This document shows positions 51,885 through 60,825 of a DNA stretch of 64,000 nt, piece after piece; position 1 is the stretch's first letter; every line of letters starts with the position of its first letter. Below the pieces are notes generated by a model. It did no database searches. It was not told the origin of the DNA and was given only the letters and a program-made list of their open reading frames with translations. The stretch covers positions 744,001 through 808,000 of the forward strand of contig JAHBWI010000002.1 in NCBI GenBank assembly GCA_019637075.1. The letters are read 5' to 3'. The stretch is from Nitrospiraceae bacterium. Its GTDB lineage: Bacteria; Nitrospirota; Nitrospiria; Nitrospirales; Nitrospiraceae. A program made the translations under genes and the position numbers.

Positions 51885-52984
51885 CAGGCTGAAGACTTCT
51901 TCCGTTGACGTTCGAGTAAACCCATTACGAGCAACGGCCAGACCGTGGTGGCGTCGCTTAAGACTTCGGCAAACCGGCCCCCCTCAGCAGGCGGCACGAA
52001 CTTGCCCCACGAAATGCCTTCCTGATAGGTGCATCCGCTGAGGCCGCCCCAATAGTCTGGTTCGGGGCAGATACGGACGCCATATTGAAACCGCGGCGGC
52101 TTCACATTGAGCCCAAGCCGCACGTTGCCGATTTCAATGTAGGGCGCGACCTGCTGGGCCCAATTGCGCGGCACGCCACCCCCGACGGTGAAGATCCCGA
52201 GACGCTTGGAGCCCAGGATCTGTTCGGCATAGTCGTTGAGGTCCAAATACGGATTGAAACTCGGGCAGGACTGATGCAGGTTCCGCAGGATGGCCGTGTC
52301 GCCGCCTTCCTTCGCCTGACTCCTGGCGCGATCGATGTTCTTGCTCATGGCCCACGTGCCGACGTCCAGCCCCATTTCGGAATCGGTAAAGGCCGGAATA
52401 TAGACCGGGACCTTCTTCAGGTAGGCGCTCTTCAAGATACCAGGGCCGTCGAACTCCTCGGCCAACGTTTTGCCCAGTTCATGGGTCAGGAGGTGGGACG
52501 AGAGCGGCTGCTCGGAATCGATCCGCTTCAGCGTCATCGAGACGACATGTTCGACATAGTTCAGGTTCGACTCCATCTCGAGCGTGTCGTACACCCGATT
52601 GTAGCCCTTGCGGAAGAGTTCCTCGTCGGAAGCCGACGGACGGTGCCGATAGTGGACCTTCCCGACAGATTCGCTGAGCCCGTGGGCAATCAGCGCCCCC
52701 GTCGACACGATGATGTCGATCATGCCGTGATCGATCATGGTGCTGATGAGCTTGCCCATCTTGGCAATCGTCATCGCCCCGGACAGGGTCAGCACGATTT
52801 TGCAGTCGGGATCCTCCACCATGGCAGCGAGCACTTCATAGGCTTCGCCCAGCCGGCGGCCGCCGAAGGCCGTCTTTCGCATCGCCTCCAGCAACTCGGA
52901 AAAGGAATGGATCTTGTCGGGATCGAGGGGTTCGAGCGCCTCCAACCCGTCCTTTGCACCGTCATGAAATTCGCGCGCAGCCAT
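51884..52984 (-). CDS. Deoxyhypusine-synthase-like enzyme (probable homospermidine synthesis, SpeY-type)
   Basis: A 366-residue NAD-dependent enzyme of the deoxyhypusine synthase fold. Motifs include LTLSGAMTIAKMGKLI (65-80), VSTGALIAHGL (93-103), PAFTDSEMGLDVG (198-209) and FTVGGGVPRNWAQQV (265-279). Eukaryotic deoxyhypusine synthase has its catalytic lysine just after GGG; here Arg273 stands in that region. Bacteria lack the eIF5A substrate. A homologue (SpeY) is needed for homospermidine in the cyanobacterium Anabaena. With the arginine decarboxylase and agmatinase nearby, homospermidine from putrescine is the likely product. GGGAG precedes the ATG, and a good promoter lies 48 bases upstream. 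Confidence 0.87.
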   Translation of the reverse strand: MAAREFHDGAKDGLEALEPLDPDKIHSFSELLEAMRKTAFGGRRLGEAYEVLAAMVEDPDCKIVLTLSGAMTIAKMGKLISTMIDHGMIDIIVSTGALIAHGLSESVGKVHYRHRPSASDEELFRKGYNRVYDTLEMESNLNYVEHVVSMTLKRIDSEQPLSSHLLTHELGKTLAEEFDGPGILKSAYLKKVPVYIPAFTDSEMGLDVGTWAMSKNIDRARSQAKEGGDTAILRNLHQSCPSFNPYLDLNDYAEQILGSKRLGIFTVGGGVPRNWAQQVAPYIEIGNVRLGLNVKPPRFQYGVRICPEPDYWGGLSGCTYQEGISWGKFVPPAEGGRFAEVLSDATTVWPLLVMGLLERQRKKSSA

Positions 52985-53031
52985 GGTGAATCACTCCCGG
53001 GAAAATCTGAATAATCCTACAAGCCGCAAAT

Positions 53032-53060
53032 CTTATACACAACCTGTCGACAGGGGTCAA
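53032..53060 (-). promoter_or_regulatory. Sigma-70 type promoter with palindrome for the polyamine cluster
   Basis: Minus-strand TTGACC (53060-53055) and TATAAG (53037-53032) with 17-base spacing. A perfect 12-bp palindrome CCTGTCGACAGG (53044-53055) fills the spacer and touches the -35 box, a position suited to a repressor. Confidence 0.65.
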
Positions 53061-53162
53061 TTGAAGTTCCGGCGCGAGGCGGAAGGCCCGGTCGCCATGA
53101 AAAGTGACGCAATCCGAGCCATGCGCGGCAGGGTGGAAACGAGAGCTCCGCTCATGCTCGGA

Positions 53163-53186
53163 AGGGGCGTCGTCAGCAACGCCCCT
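53163..53186. promoter_or_regulatory. Small hairpin in the divergent region before the lipoprotein gene
   Basis: AGGGGCGT / ACGCCCCT stem of 8 bp with an 8-base loop, about 105 bases before the lipoprotein start. No T-run. The rest of 53061-53290 shows nothing recognisable. Confidence 0.35.
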
Positions 53187-53290
53187 ACCAACGATGGATT
53201 TACCCCAAACGCCATCGCGTGCGACGTACTCCTTCATACCGCACTGCCCTGGAAACCAGCAACCACGCAAGGGCTGAAGGAGGTGAGCAG

Positions 53291-53800
53291 ATGAAACGCT
53301 TTCCTGATGGGACCGGAATGCTCCGTATCGTCGGCTCGATGCTATTGCTGATCCTCGCAAGCTGCTCCACCAGAGTTGAATATCTCACCGATGCCGCGTA
53401 CCCGGCAGGCAGCCAAGACAGGCAAGTCCAGTGGCTTCCTACGGAACCGAGCCGACCATACATTGAACTGGCTTCGATCACCGTCAGTGGATCGTTGCTG
53501 AGCCAGGATACGCTGCGAAATCGGATTCTCGATCGTGCGCGCCAACTTGGCGCTGATGCGGTGATGAATGGAGGAACTGCGATTGTATCAAGGACACCCG
53601 TAAGCCCTTACTTTGAACCGGGGCTTTTGGGTCCGGCGGGTGCCGCCTTCCACTTGTACGGATATGGCTGGTACACCCCCTACGCCTCAAACCCCTACCT
53701 TCTGACTCAGGGGTCGGCGGACCAGCCCAGGCAGGAACGCTATGTATCCGGAGTGGCTATTCGATATCTTGATGAACCGGGGGAGCGGGAGGGCCGGTAG
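53291..53800 (+). CDS. Predicted lipoprotein of unknown function
   Basis: A 169-residue lipoprotein: signal peptide with lipobox ILASC (Cys near residue 25), then a domain with IELASITVSG and RILDRARQLGADAVMNGGTAIV, a pattern seen in small outer-membrane lipoproteins that contain a YbjQ/heavy-metal-binding-like or Rcs-type fold; the match is only impressionistic. The C-terminus is rich in Tyr, Pro and Gly. GGAGGTGAGCAG precedes the ATG at 53291, a strong ribosome site. It is divergent from the polyamine cluster and converges with the iron-sulfur flavoprotein gene. Confidence 0.8.
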   Translation: MKRFPDGTGMLRIVGSMLLLILASCSTRVEYLTDAAYPAGSQDRQVQWLPTEPSRPYIELASITVSGSLLSQDTLRNRILDRARQLGADAVMNGGTAIVSRTPVSPYFEPGLLGPAGAAFHLYGYGWYTPYASNPYLLTQGSADQPRQERYVSGVAIRYLDEPGEREGR

Positions 53801-53818
53801 GACATCGAGCGCACGACT

Positions 53819-55129
53819 TCAGCCGGGAACCGCAGTTCCGTAAAAGGTATCGACCATCACTCCGATCTCTTTCAACATCGGCGTGGGCAGTGTCCCACCG
53901 GCACACACGATGACGGCTTCGTTCTTGATGTTGTGAATCGTGCCCTGTTGGTCCAACGTCACGTCTCCGGCGCCAATCCCTTTCACCGCACAATTAACAA
54001 AAACGGCAAGCTTCCCCTGCGCCACAAACTGTTTCATCTGCTGCCGATTCTTTTCTTTCGGCCGAGTGTAGATTTCCTCGCCTCGACAGGAAAGGGTCAC
54101 CGTCGTGCCAGGCTCCGCCGCGATTGCCAATGCGGCCTCCGCAGCACTATCCCCGCCTCCCACCACAAGGACATGGCGCCCCCGATACTGCTCGGCGTCG
54201 ATAAGTCGATATACGACCTTCGGCTGTTCCTCACCAGCGACCCCGAGCTTTCTCGGCGTCCCTCGCCGTCCAATGCACAACAGCACATTCTTGGTCCCAT
54301 AGCTCTTCTTTGAGGTTTTGACCACGAAACTGCCGCCGTGTTTGGTCACGGCCTCCATTCGTTCCATGAAATTGATCTTCAAGCCCGTCTGCCGAAGAAT
54401 CTTATTCCAAAACGCCAGCAATTCCTCTTTGCTGATCTCGAACATCTTCACCGTGCCGACCATCGGCAACTGCATCGGAGCGGTCATGGCGATCTTGTTT
54501 CTCGGATAGTGATACACCGAGCCGCCGAAAGAGTCTTCCTGTTCGATCGTCACGAACCGCAAGCCCGCCTGTTTTGCCGCAAGCGACGCCGACAGTCCGG
54601 CTGGACCGGCCCCGACAATGACTACGTCCAATTCATCCGCGCCACCTCTGTTGCGCTGAATCGCCTCCACCGCCCGCGCACCTTGTTCCACACCCTTTCT
54701 GATCAGCCCCATTCCTCCCAGCTCGCCCGCGATATAAATCCCCGGCACGTTGGTTTCAAACGTGGGTTTGACGTGTGGAATATCGATACCGCGCTTTTCG
54801 GTCCCGAACACCAGCGTAATCGCCTCGACGGGGCAAGCCGATTCGCAGGCCCCGTGCCCGATGCAATGGTCCGGAGCGACGAGCACGGCTTTGCCCTTCA
54901 CGATACCAAGCGCCCGCTCAGGACAGGCCTTTACACAAGCACCCGACCCCATGCAGATATTGGGATCCACCACCGGATGCAGGGTCAGCGGCTCAGTGAT
55001 CCCCGCTTTCACGGTGGCTTGCAGCTTCGTCTCGTACTGGGTTTCTTTTTTGCGGTGACGCCGCTGATACAACATCAACACGACGATCAGAGGTAGGAGA
55101 TACAGCAGCGTCATCAAGGATAACGACAT
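53819..55129 (-). CDS. Membrane-anchored flavoprotein with two [4Fe-4S] ferredoxin motifs
   Basis: A 436-residue protein: one N-terminal helix (about residues 5-20), a ferredoxin domain with CMGSGACVKACP and CIGHGACESACP (about 59-100), and a thioredoxin-reductase-like FAD/NAD(P) part with VIVGAGPAGLSAS (about 169-181), FGGSVYHYPRNK, VLVVGGGDSAAEAAL and CAGGTLPTP. There is no CxxC redox pair, so it is not a classic thioredoxin reductase; YpdA-type and ferredoxin-NADP reductases are the closest shapes. It follows ccmI by 15 bases and probably ends the ccm operon. It could move electrons between NAD(P)H and ferredoxin. A role in cytochrome c maturation is only suggested by position. Confidence 0.85.
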   Translation of the reverse strand: MSLSLMTLLYLLPLIVVLMLYQRRHRKKETQYETKLQATVKAGITEPLTLHPVVDPNICMGSGACVKACPERALGIVKGKAVLVAPDHCIGHGACESACPVEAITLVFGTEKRGIDIPHVKPTFETNVPGIYIAGELGGMGLIRKGVEQGARAVEAIQRNRGGADELDVVIVGAGPAGLSASLAAKQAGLRFVTIEQEDSFGGSVYHYPRNKIAMTAPMQLPMVGTVKMFEISKEELLAFWNKILRQTGLKINFMERMEAVTKHGGSFVVKTSKKSYGTKNVLLCIGRRGTPRKLGVAGEEQPKVVYRLIDAEQYRGRHVLVVGGGDSAAEAALAIAAEPGTTVTLSCRGEEIYTRPKEKNRQQMKQFVAQGKLAVFVNCAVKGIGAGDVTLDQQGTIHNIKNEAVIVCAGGTLPTPMLKEIGVMVDTFYGTAVPG

Positions 55130-55144
55130 GGGACAAGCCTCGCG

Positions 55145-56428
55145 TTAGGGCACTACACTATCGATCACGACCGATACTCCTTGGGTCCCCGGGGTCACGG
55201 GTTGACTCTTCCCCTGGAGGTCTCCGCTCTTCGGCATCGCGTCCCCGGATTTAGAAAGGCGCGCCACGATCATCACGTGGTCCATGTCGGAGAGCTTCCT
55301 GCTCGGCATCGGGCTGTTCGTATCGTCCAGGCGGAAGGAAAACGGGAGCGCCTGTTTTGTGAGACGTACAATCGCCACCGGCATCGGCGCACCGTCGACG
55401 GCACGGGCAAATACAAACAGCGTGTCGGTGGCCGCCACCTTCGCGAGAAGATTCGGGGCCAGCGTAATCCGTCCGGTGACGGCACGGAGGGATTGATCTG
55501 AGCCAGGCTGTTTGCCGGACGACATCGCCGTCGCCGCCGGCGGCGTAGACAGCGCTCCACCTTTTGCCAGACCGCGGGCCTCTCCAATCCCGGACACCAG
55601 TTCTTGGACCACCTCCGGTTCCGCATCGGGGGGAAGATTCGTCCGGGCCTGTTCCCAATACTGTGCCGCCTTCGCAAACTCGCGCCGATCGAACGCGACG
55701 GTGCCAGCCAACATCAACGCCTTCACATTCCGGGGATCAGCCTTGAGCGCTTGCCGAATCAGCTCTTCGGGCTTCCCCTCCAGACTTCGACCGTGCAGCA
55801 TCCCCAGCGCATCGGCATAGTCGGCCAACAATTGGGCATCATCGGGGAGCAACGTCATCGCCCGTTCGTAGATCGGCACGGCATCCGCATGGCGCCCGAG
55901 TTCGACGTAAGAGCGCGCCAGGAGCGCCCATCCGCCCCCGTCGTCAGGAGTCTGTTCCAATTTCTTTTTGAGCCGCTCCGTCAGGTCGTCGAGTCCATTC
56001 ATCGATTGGTGACTGGCTTCCGATGCGGAAGAGTAGTCAGGAACCGGGGCCAACGGATGCGTCAGCGCGAGGGGAGTCCCCAACTTCCAATACAGCAACA
56101 GGCTGGCCAGGGGCAGGATGATCGCGACCACTCCCGCCACCAGTCGCGGAGAAAAGCGCCCCTTCGCGACGGACCGGGCCGGCGTTGTCGCGGCCTCCTC
56201 CAACACGCGTCGTTCCAGTTCCTGCTTCGCCTGCTGATAGCGCTCCACCGTGATGGCACCGCTGTGCCGATCCTCTTCCAGTTCGGCAAACTGCTGCCGA
56301 TAGACCGAGAGCAGTGTCTCATTGTCGTTCACCGAGCCGCCCCCTGACTCCCGCTTGAGTAACGGCCACACCAACAGGCCGGTCACCCCGAGGATCAGCC
56401 CCCCCGCAGCAATCCAAAATGTGATCAT
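55145..56428 (-). CDS. ccmI: Cytochrome c maturation protein CcmI (TPR)
   Basis: A 427-residue CcmI that holds apocytochrome c for heme attachment. Two membrane helices (about residues 2-21 and 97-116) flank a cytoplasmic loop with YRQQFAELEEDRHSGAITVERY, the CcmI signature. Periplasmic TPR repeats follow (about 160-290, including GWALLARSYVELGRHADAV), then a beta-rich C-terminal domain ending VSVVIDSVVP. The ATG at 56428 overlaps the ccmH stop. The 51 residues upstream in the open frame overlap ccmH and are rejected. Confidence 0.93.
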   Translation of the reverse strand: MITFWIAAGGLILGVTGLLVWPLLKRESGGGSVNDNETLLSVYRQQFAELEEDRHSGAITVERYQQAKQELERRVLEEAATTPARSVAKGRFSPRLVAGVVAIILPLASLLLYWKLGTPLALTHPLAPVPDYSSASEASHQSMNGLDDLTERLKKKLEQTPDDGGGWALLARSYVELGRHADAVPIYERAMTLLPDDAQLLADYADALGMLHGRSLEGKPEELIRQALKADPRNVKALMLAGTVAFDRREFAKAAQYWEQARTNLPPDAEPEVVQELVSGIGEARGLAKGGALSTPPAATAMSSGKQPGSDQSLRAVTGRITLAPNLLAKVAATDTLFVFARAVDGAPMPVAIVRLTKQALPFSFRLDDTNSPMPSRKLSDMDHVMIVARLSKSGDAMPKSGDLQGKSQPVTPGTQGVSVVIDSVVP

Positions 56429-56895
56429 GAGGAGAGTCGCTCCTTCTCCATCAGCATGTTGGTTACGCGCTGACGCTCTTCCGTCGACAGTGGCGCCTCG
56501 GAAATCTTTCGCGCCCGGCTGCGCAGCGCCCAGAGGAGTGCACCGAGGCCGACCACCAGCAGTATGAACGGGCCGCCCCACAGCAGGAGCGTCGTCGCCT
56601 TCACCGGCGGCCGATACAACACAAAATCACCGTACCGAGCCACGAGAAAATCGAGGATGTCTCGATCACTCATATTCTTCGAGGCCATCTCCCGAATTTC
56701 CTGCCTCAGGTCTTCCGCCAGCGGCGCATTGGAATCTGCCAGCGTCTGGTTCTGACACACGAGGCAACGGAGTTCCCCCGCTAGTTGCTTGACACGTACT
56801 TCGACGGAAGGATTCTGTGCCGACGGCTTCGCCTCCTCAGCCATCGCCAACGCGGGTACCACCATCGAAAGGCAAAAGAGTAAGAGAAGCTTCAT
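56425..56895 (-). CDS. ccmH: Cytochrome c maturation protein CcmH
   Basis: A 156-residue periplasmic thiol protein that reduces apocytochrome c before heme ligation. A signal peptide (to about residue 19) leads to the redox motif LRCLVCQNQ (Cys44 and Cys47) and DLRQEIREMASKNMSDRDILDFLVARYGDFVLY, typical of CcmH. A membrane helix (about 102-126) anchors the C-terminus. It overlaps ccmG and ccmI by ATGA at both ends, as expected in a tightly coupled ccm operon. Confidence 0.96.
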   Translation of the reverse strand: MKLLLLFCLSMVVPALAMAEEAKPSAQNPSVEVRVKQLAGELRCLVCQNQTLADSNAPLAEDLRQEIREMASKNMSDRDILDFLVARYGDFVLYRPPVKATTLLLWGGPFILLVVGLGALLWALRSRARKISEAPLSTEERQRVTNMLMEKERLSS

Positions 56896-57419
56896 CCCTG
56901 TTGCAGCCGTTTCACCAGCGGAAGAATTTTGGCGCGCACCGTCTCGTCATCCAACGGACCAATCTGTTTGAAACGGATCACGCCGGCCTTATCGATCACA
57001 TAGGTCTCCGGTACTCCGTAGACTCCGTAATCGATGCCCACGCGGCCGGTTTCGTCTGTTACCGTGACCAGATAGGGATTGCCCCGCTGTCTCAACCAAG
57101 TCAGCGCTTCGTCCCGTCGGTCTTTGTAGTCCATCCCATAAATGGGCACGTCGCCGGCTTCGGCCAATTGCATCAGGAGTGGATGTTCCTCCTTGCAGCC
57201 CCCACACCAGGAGGCCCAGACATTGAGCATCCAGACCGTGCCGGCAAGATCGCGTGGAGCGAGCGCTTTGGTCGTGTCGTGAAGCTGAGGAAGGGAGAAT
57301 GCCGGCGCCGGCTTGTCGATCAAGGGCGAGGGAACTTCACGGGGATTCAAGGTCAATCCCACCGCGAGAAACCCCACCAAAACGCCGAAGATTGCCAGCG
57401 GCAGGAGATATCGCTTCAT
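56892..57419 (-). CDS. ccmG: Thiol:disulfide oxidoreductase CcmG/DsbE
   Basis: A 175-residue membrane-anchored thioredoxin-fold protein that keeps the CcmH/apocytochrome thiols reduced. One N-terminal helix (about residues 4-24), FSLPQLHD, the active site WASWCGGCKEEHP and GVYGVPETYVIDKAG with its cis-Pro are visible. The CGGC pair differs from the usual CPTC-type sequence. The ATG at 57419 overlaps the ccmF stop; the longer frame runs into ccmF and is rejected. Confidence 0.94.
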   Translation of the reverse strand: MKRYLLPLAIFGVLVGFLAVGLTLNPREVPSPLIDKPAPAFSLPQLHDTTKALAPRDLAGTVWMLNVWASWCGGCKEEHPLLMQLAEAGDVPIYGMDYKDRRDEALTWLRQRGNPYLVTVTDETGRVGIDYGVYGVPETYVIDKAGVIRFKQIGPLDDETVRAKILPLVKRLQQG

Positions 57420-59407
57420 GCGGCCTTCTCCCGTTCCGGGGCGACTGCTGCCATGGTTTCGGCGCTCTGCGTTCGCTTGGCGACCCGGTACCGGCGATCG
57501 CTGATCGCCACCCCGCCCCCCAAGGCCATGAGGAGACAGCCTCCCCAAATCCAATCGATGAATGGCTTGTGATACAAGCGGACACTCCACCCGCCGTCAT
57601 CCAACGGTTCGCCCAAGGAGACGTAGAGATCACGCCACAACCCCGCATCGATGGCCGCTTCAGTCATGGTCTGGTTCTGGGCCGTATAGAGCCGCTTCTC
57701 CGGATACATAACCGTCACCTCACGCCCGTCACGACTCACATGGACCCGGCCGCGCGCAGCAAGATAGTTTGGGCCCTTCACCTCCTGCGTGCCGTCAAAC
57801 CTAAAAGTGTACCCACCAAGTGTCGCCGTGGACCCGACCGTCATGCGGACGTCTTGTTCCGTCTCAAACCCCTTCACCAGTGTCACGCCGACGATGAATG
57901 CGGCCACACCAATATGCGCGACCACCATGCCCCAGTAGGACCTCGGAATATTGGCCCATGCTCGTATCCCGCCCGCGCTCGCTCCCGACCGGAGCCGGTC
58001 ACGGAGGCCGACTATGGCCGTCGTGACAATCCACACGGCCAGTAGGAGACCGAGACTGAGCAGGGGCGTCCACTTACCCAGCACCAACGGCAATCCGCAG
58101 GCGGTCGCCAAGCTGACGCCGAACGCCCAGCGCAACCGAACCGCCAATGCCGGCGCCGAAGCCTGTTTCCATTGGGCGAGGGGACCGATTCCCATTAGGA
58201 ACAGCGCAGGCGTGATCAGCGGAACGAACACCGTATCGAAGTAGGGCGGGCCGACCGAGATCTTTCCTAGATTCAGCGCATCGAGGACCAAGGGATACAG
58301 CGTCCCCAACAACACGGCCGCCATCGCCACGATGAGGAGCACATTGTTCGTCAGGAGCATCGATTCGCGCGACACCAACCCAAAAACGCCGCCCAATCCT
58401 ACTCGTGGGGCCCGCCAGGCAAAGAGGAGCAGCGATCCACCTACCACGACGGCAAGGAAGGCCAGAATGAACAGGCCTCGCTTCGGGTCCGTGGCAAAGG
58501 CATGAACGGAGGTCAGCACGCCAGATCGCACTAGGAAGGTGCCCAGGAGACTGAGAGAAAAGGCCAGAATGGCCAGGAGCACCGTCCAGACTTTGAAGCC
58601 GCCGCGTTTGTCGGTGACGGCCAAGGAATGGATCAAGGCCGTGCCGGCCAGCCAGGGCATAAACGAAGCGTTCTCGACCGGGTCCCAGAACCACCACCCA
58701 CCCCATCCCAACTCATAGTAGGCCCAGCCACTTCCAAGCGCGATACCGACGGTCAGGAAACACCAGGCCACCGTGGTCCAGGGACGAGACCAGCGAGCCC
58801 ACGCCGCATCGAGATTTCCTCCAAGCAGCGCCGCAATCGCGAACGCAAAGGCAACGGAAAAGCCGACATACCCCATGTACAACATGGGCGGGTGGAAGAC
58901 CATGCCGGGATCTTGGAGCAGCGGATTGAGATCGCGCCCTTCGGTTGCCGCCGGAATCAAACGCTCGAATGGATTGGAGACAGTGAGCATGAACAACAGA
59001 AACCCGGCGCCGACCAACCCCATGACACCCAGAATCCTGGCTCGCATCGTGTCGGGGAGATGCCGAGAACACACCGTCACCGCCAGCATCCACAGCGTGA
59101 GGATGAAGGTCCATAAGAGGAGAGACCCCTCGTGCGCACCCCACAGCGCCGCCAATCGATAGTGCAGGGGAAGTTGGGAATTGGCATTCGCTGCGACATA
59201 CAGGACGGAAAAATCCTTGGTCCAGAACGAAGACCCCAGCGCGACGACCGCGAGGGACACGAGCAGAAACAGCGCCCGCGCGGCGGGCTTCGCCACGGCC
59301 ATGAGCGGCGCGTTCCCGGTCGCGGCCCCGACCAAGGGAACCGTTCCCTGGACGACGGCGACACAGAGGGCCACGATGAGGGCAAAATGACCAAGTTCTG
59401 GAATCAC
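57416..59407 (-). CDS. ccmF: Cytochrome c heme lyase CcmF
   Basis: A 663-residue polytopic membrane protein with about fifteen helices. It joins heme from holo-CcmE to apocytochrome c. The tryptophan-rich WWD motif is WGGWWFWDPVENASFMPWL. Histidines expected to bind heme lie near ALWGAHEGSLLLW, VFHPPMLYMG and LIHSLAV. The length is standard. It follows ccmE by 9 bases and overlaps ccmG. Confidence 0.97.
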   Translation of the reverse strand: MIPELGHFALIVALCVAVVQGTVPLVGAATGNAPLMAVAKPAARALFLLVSLAVVALGSSFWTKDFSVLYVAANANSQLPLHYRLAALWGAHEGSLLLWTFILTLWMLAVTVCSRHLPDTMRARILGVMGLVGAGFLLFMLTVSNPFERLIPAATEGRDLNPLLQDPGMVFHPPMLYMGYVGFSVAFAFAIAALLGGNLDAAWARWSRPWTTVAWCFLTVGIALGSGWAYYELGWGGWWFWDPVENASFMPWLAGTALIHSLAVTDKRGGFKVWTVLLAILAFSLSLLGTFLVRSGVLTSVHAFATDPKRGLFILAFLAVVVGGSLLLFAWRAPRVGLGGVFGLVSRESMLLTNNVLLIVAMAAVLLGTLYPLVLDALNLGKISVGPPYFDTVFVPLITPALFLMGIGPLAQWKQASAPALAVRLRWAFGVSLATACGLPLVLGKWTPLLSLGLLLAVWIVTTAIVGLRDRLRSGASAGGIRAWANIPRSYWGMVVAHIGVAAFIVGVTLVKGFETEQDVRMTVGSTATLGGYTFRFDGTQEVKGPNYLAARGRVHVSRDGREVTVMYPEKRLYTAQNQTMTEAAIDAGLWRDLYVSLGEPLDDGGWSVRLYHKPFIDWIWGGCLLMALGGGVAISDRRYRVAKRTQSAETMAAVAPEREKAA

Positions 59408-59416
59408 GAGCAGGTC

Positions 59417-59890
59417 CTATGGCGTCGCCGGCCCCGACGCAGTTCGGCCGATTGGCCTCGTACCGGCTGCCTTTGCCTTGGCCAACGCCTCCGCTGCCTC
59501 AGGGGGCATGTAGTTTTCATCATGCTTCGCCAACACTTCGCTGGCCTGGAAGGTGCCGTCGGAGCCCAGCCGCCCTTGAGCCACCGCCCCCTTCCCTTCC
59601 TTGAACAGGTCCGGCAGGATTCCTTTGTAGACCACGGGAATAGCCTTTGTGGTGTCGGTCACCACGAAATGGACCGTCAGCCCGTCGCGCTCACGTTGGA
59701 CGCTCCCTGCCTCCACGAGCCCACCGATTCGGAAGCTCTTCCCAACCGGAGCTTCACCGTTCGCAACCTGGGTCGGCGTGAAAAAGAACACAAGATTGCT
59801 GCGGAAGGCATTCAGGACGAGGGCTGCAGCCAAACCCAGCACGGCAATCCCCAGTCCGATCAGGACAAACCGCCGTTGACGAGGACTCAT
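59417..59890 (-). CDS. ccmE: Heme chaperone CcmE
   Basis: A 157-residue periplasmic heme chaperone with one N-terminal anchor helix (about residues 8-26), an OB-fold and the heme-attachment motif [12 protein letters not shown], in which the histidine forms the covalent bond and the tyrosine assists. A flexible Ala/Pro tail follows. It lies between ccmD and ccmF in the operon. Confidence 0.96.
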   Translation of the reverse strand: MSPRQRRFVLIGLGIAVLGLAAALVLNAFRSNLVFFFTPTQVANGEAPVGKSFRIGGLVEAGSVQRERDGLTVHFVVTDTTKAIPVVYKGILPDLFKEGKGAVAQGRLGSDGTFQASEVLAKHDENYMPPEAAEALAKAKAAGTRPIGRTASGPATP

Positions 59891-59899
59891 TGCAAACGT

Positions 59900-60061
59900 T
59901 CACTCCCGTGATGCGGCCATCTCGATCGCCGCGGCGTGCCGACGACGAACGGCGACGACTTCCCAGCACAGGCACAGCGCCGTCACCCCGAATGAGGTCC
60001 AGACGTACAACCCGTAGCCCCCCAAGAAAAAGACGGCAGCGATATTCGTCCACTGCATCAT
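59900..60061 (-). CDS. ccmD: Small membrane protein CcmD
   Basis: A 53-residue protein with one hydrophobic helix (about residues 7-35; FFLGGYGLYVW then TALCLCWEVVAV) followed by a basic RRRH stretch, the usual CcmD pattern. CcmD helps release holo-CcmE from the CcmABC complex. The start ATG at 60061 overlaps the ccmC stop (ATGA), and the gene fills the expected place between ccmC and ccmE. Confidence 0.9.
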   Translation of the reverse strand: MMQWTNIAAVFFLGGYGLYVWTSFGVTALCLCWEVVAVRRRHAAAIEMAASRE

Positions 60062-60810
60062 CGGGCCTCCAAGACCGGATGCCCCGTCACGAAGTCCTTC
60101 ACCGCCGGTTGACGCTCACGCTCAAGAATGACGCAGCGGACCCGCGCAAGAATCACCGCAAAGCTATACATCCAAAATCCCAGCGTCATCAGCAGCATCG
60201 CCGTCAACATCGCAGCAGCCATTTTCGGGGCGGCAGTCATGCTGACCGAGGCTCCCTGATGCAGGGTGTTCCACCAGGTCACTGAAAAGTAGATGATAGG
60301 CACGTTGACCACCCCAACGAGTGCACACACGGCGCTGGCGCGGTCCGCACGACGGGGATCGTCAATGGACGAACGCAACAACATGACGCCGGCATAGAGA
60401 AACAGAAGCAGTAGTTCCGACGTCAGCCTGGCATCCCAGACCCACCAGGTCCCCCACGTGGGCTTTCCCCACATCGACCCGGTCACCAATGCCAAGAAGG
60501 TGAACAACGCACCGGTCGGCGCAATGGCTTGCGCCATCATGAACGACGGCCTGACGTTGAGCCCGAGCCCGAGCGCCGCCCATCCGGCCATGGCGACGTA
60601 GAGCACCATCGACATCCACGCCGCAGGGACATGGACGAAAATAATTCGATAGGCTTCACCCTGCTGAAAATCGGTGGGAGCCACGGCAAATCCGACGTAC
60701 AGTCCGGAGGCGATACAGAGGGCCGCCGCCGCCGCGCACCAGGGAACGAGCCGGCCGGCCATGGGATAGAGCGCCTGCGGCGAGGAATATTTGAACCAAT
60801 TCACAGCCAT
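60058..60810 (-). CDS. ccmC: Heme handling protein CcmC
   Basis: A 250-residue membrane protein with six helices that loads heme onto CcmE. The WWD motif WGTWWVWDARLTSELLL lies near residues 119-135, flanked by the conserved histidines in IIFVHVPAAWMS and TWWNTLHQGAS. The gene is 15 bases after ccmB and overlaps ccmD. Confidence 0.96.
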   Translation of the reverse strand: MAVNWFKYSSPQALYPMAGRLVPWCAAAAALCIASGLYVGFAVAPTDFQQGEAYRIIFVHVPAAWMSMVLYVAMAGWAALGLGLNVRPSFMMAQAIAPTGALFTFLALVTGSMWGKPTWGTWWVWDARLTSELLLLFLYAGVMLLRSSIDDPRRADRASAVCALVGVVNVPIIYFSVTWWNTLHQGASVSMTAAPKMAAAMLTAMLLMTLGFWMYSFAVILARVRCVILERERQPAVKDFVTGHPVLEAR

Positions 60811-60825
60811 CTCCTGCGACCGGGC

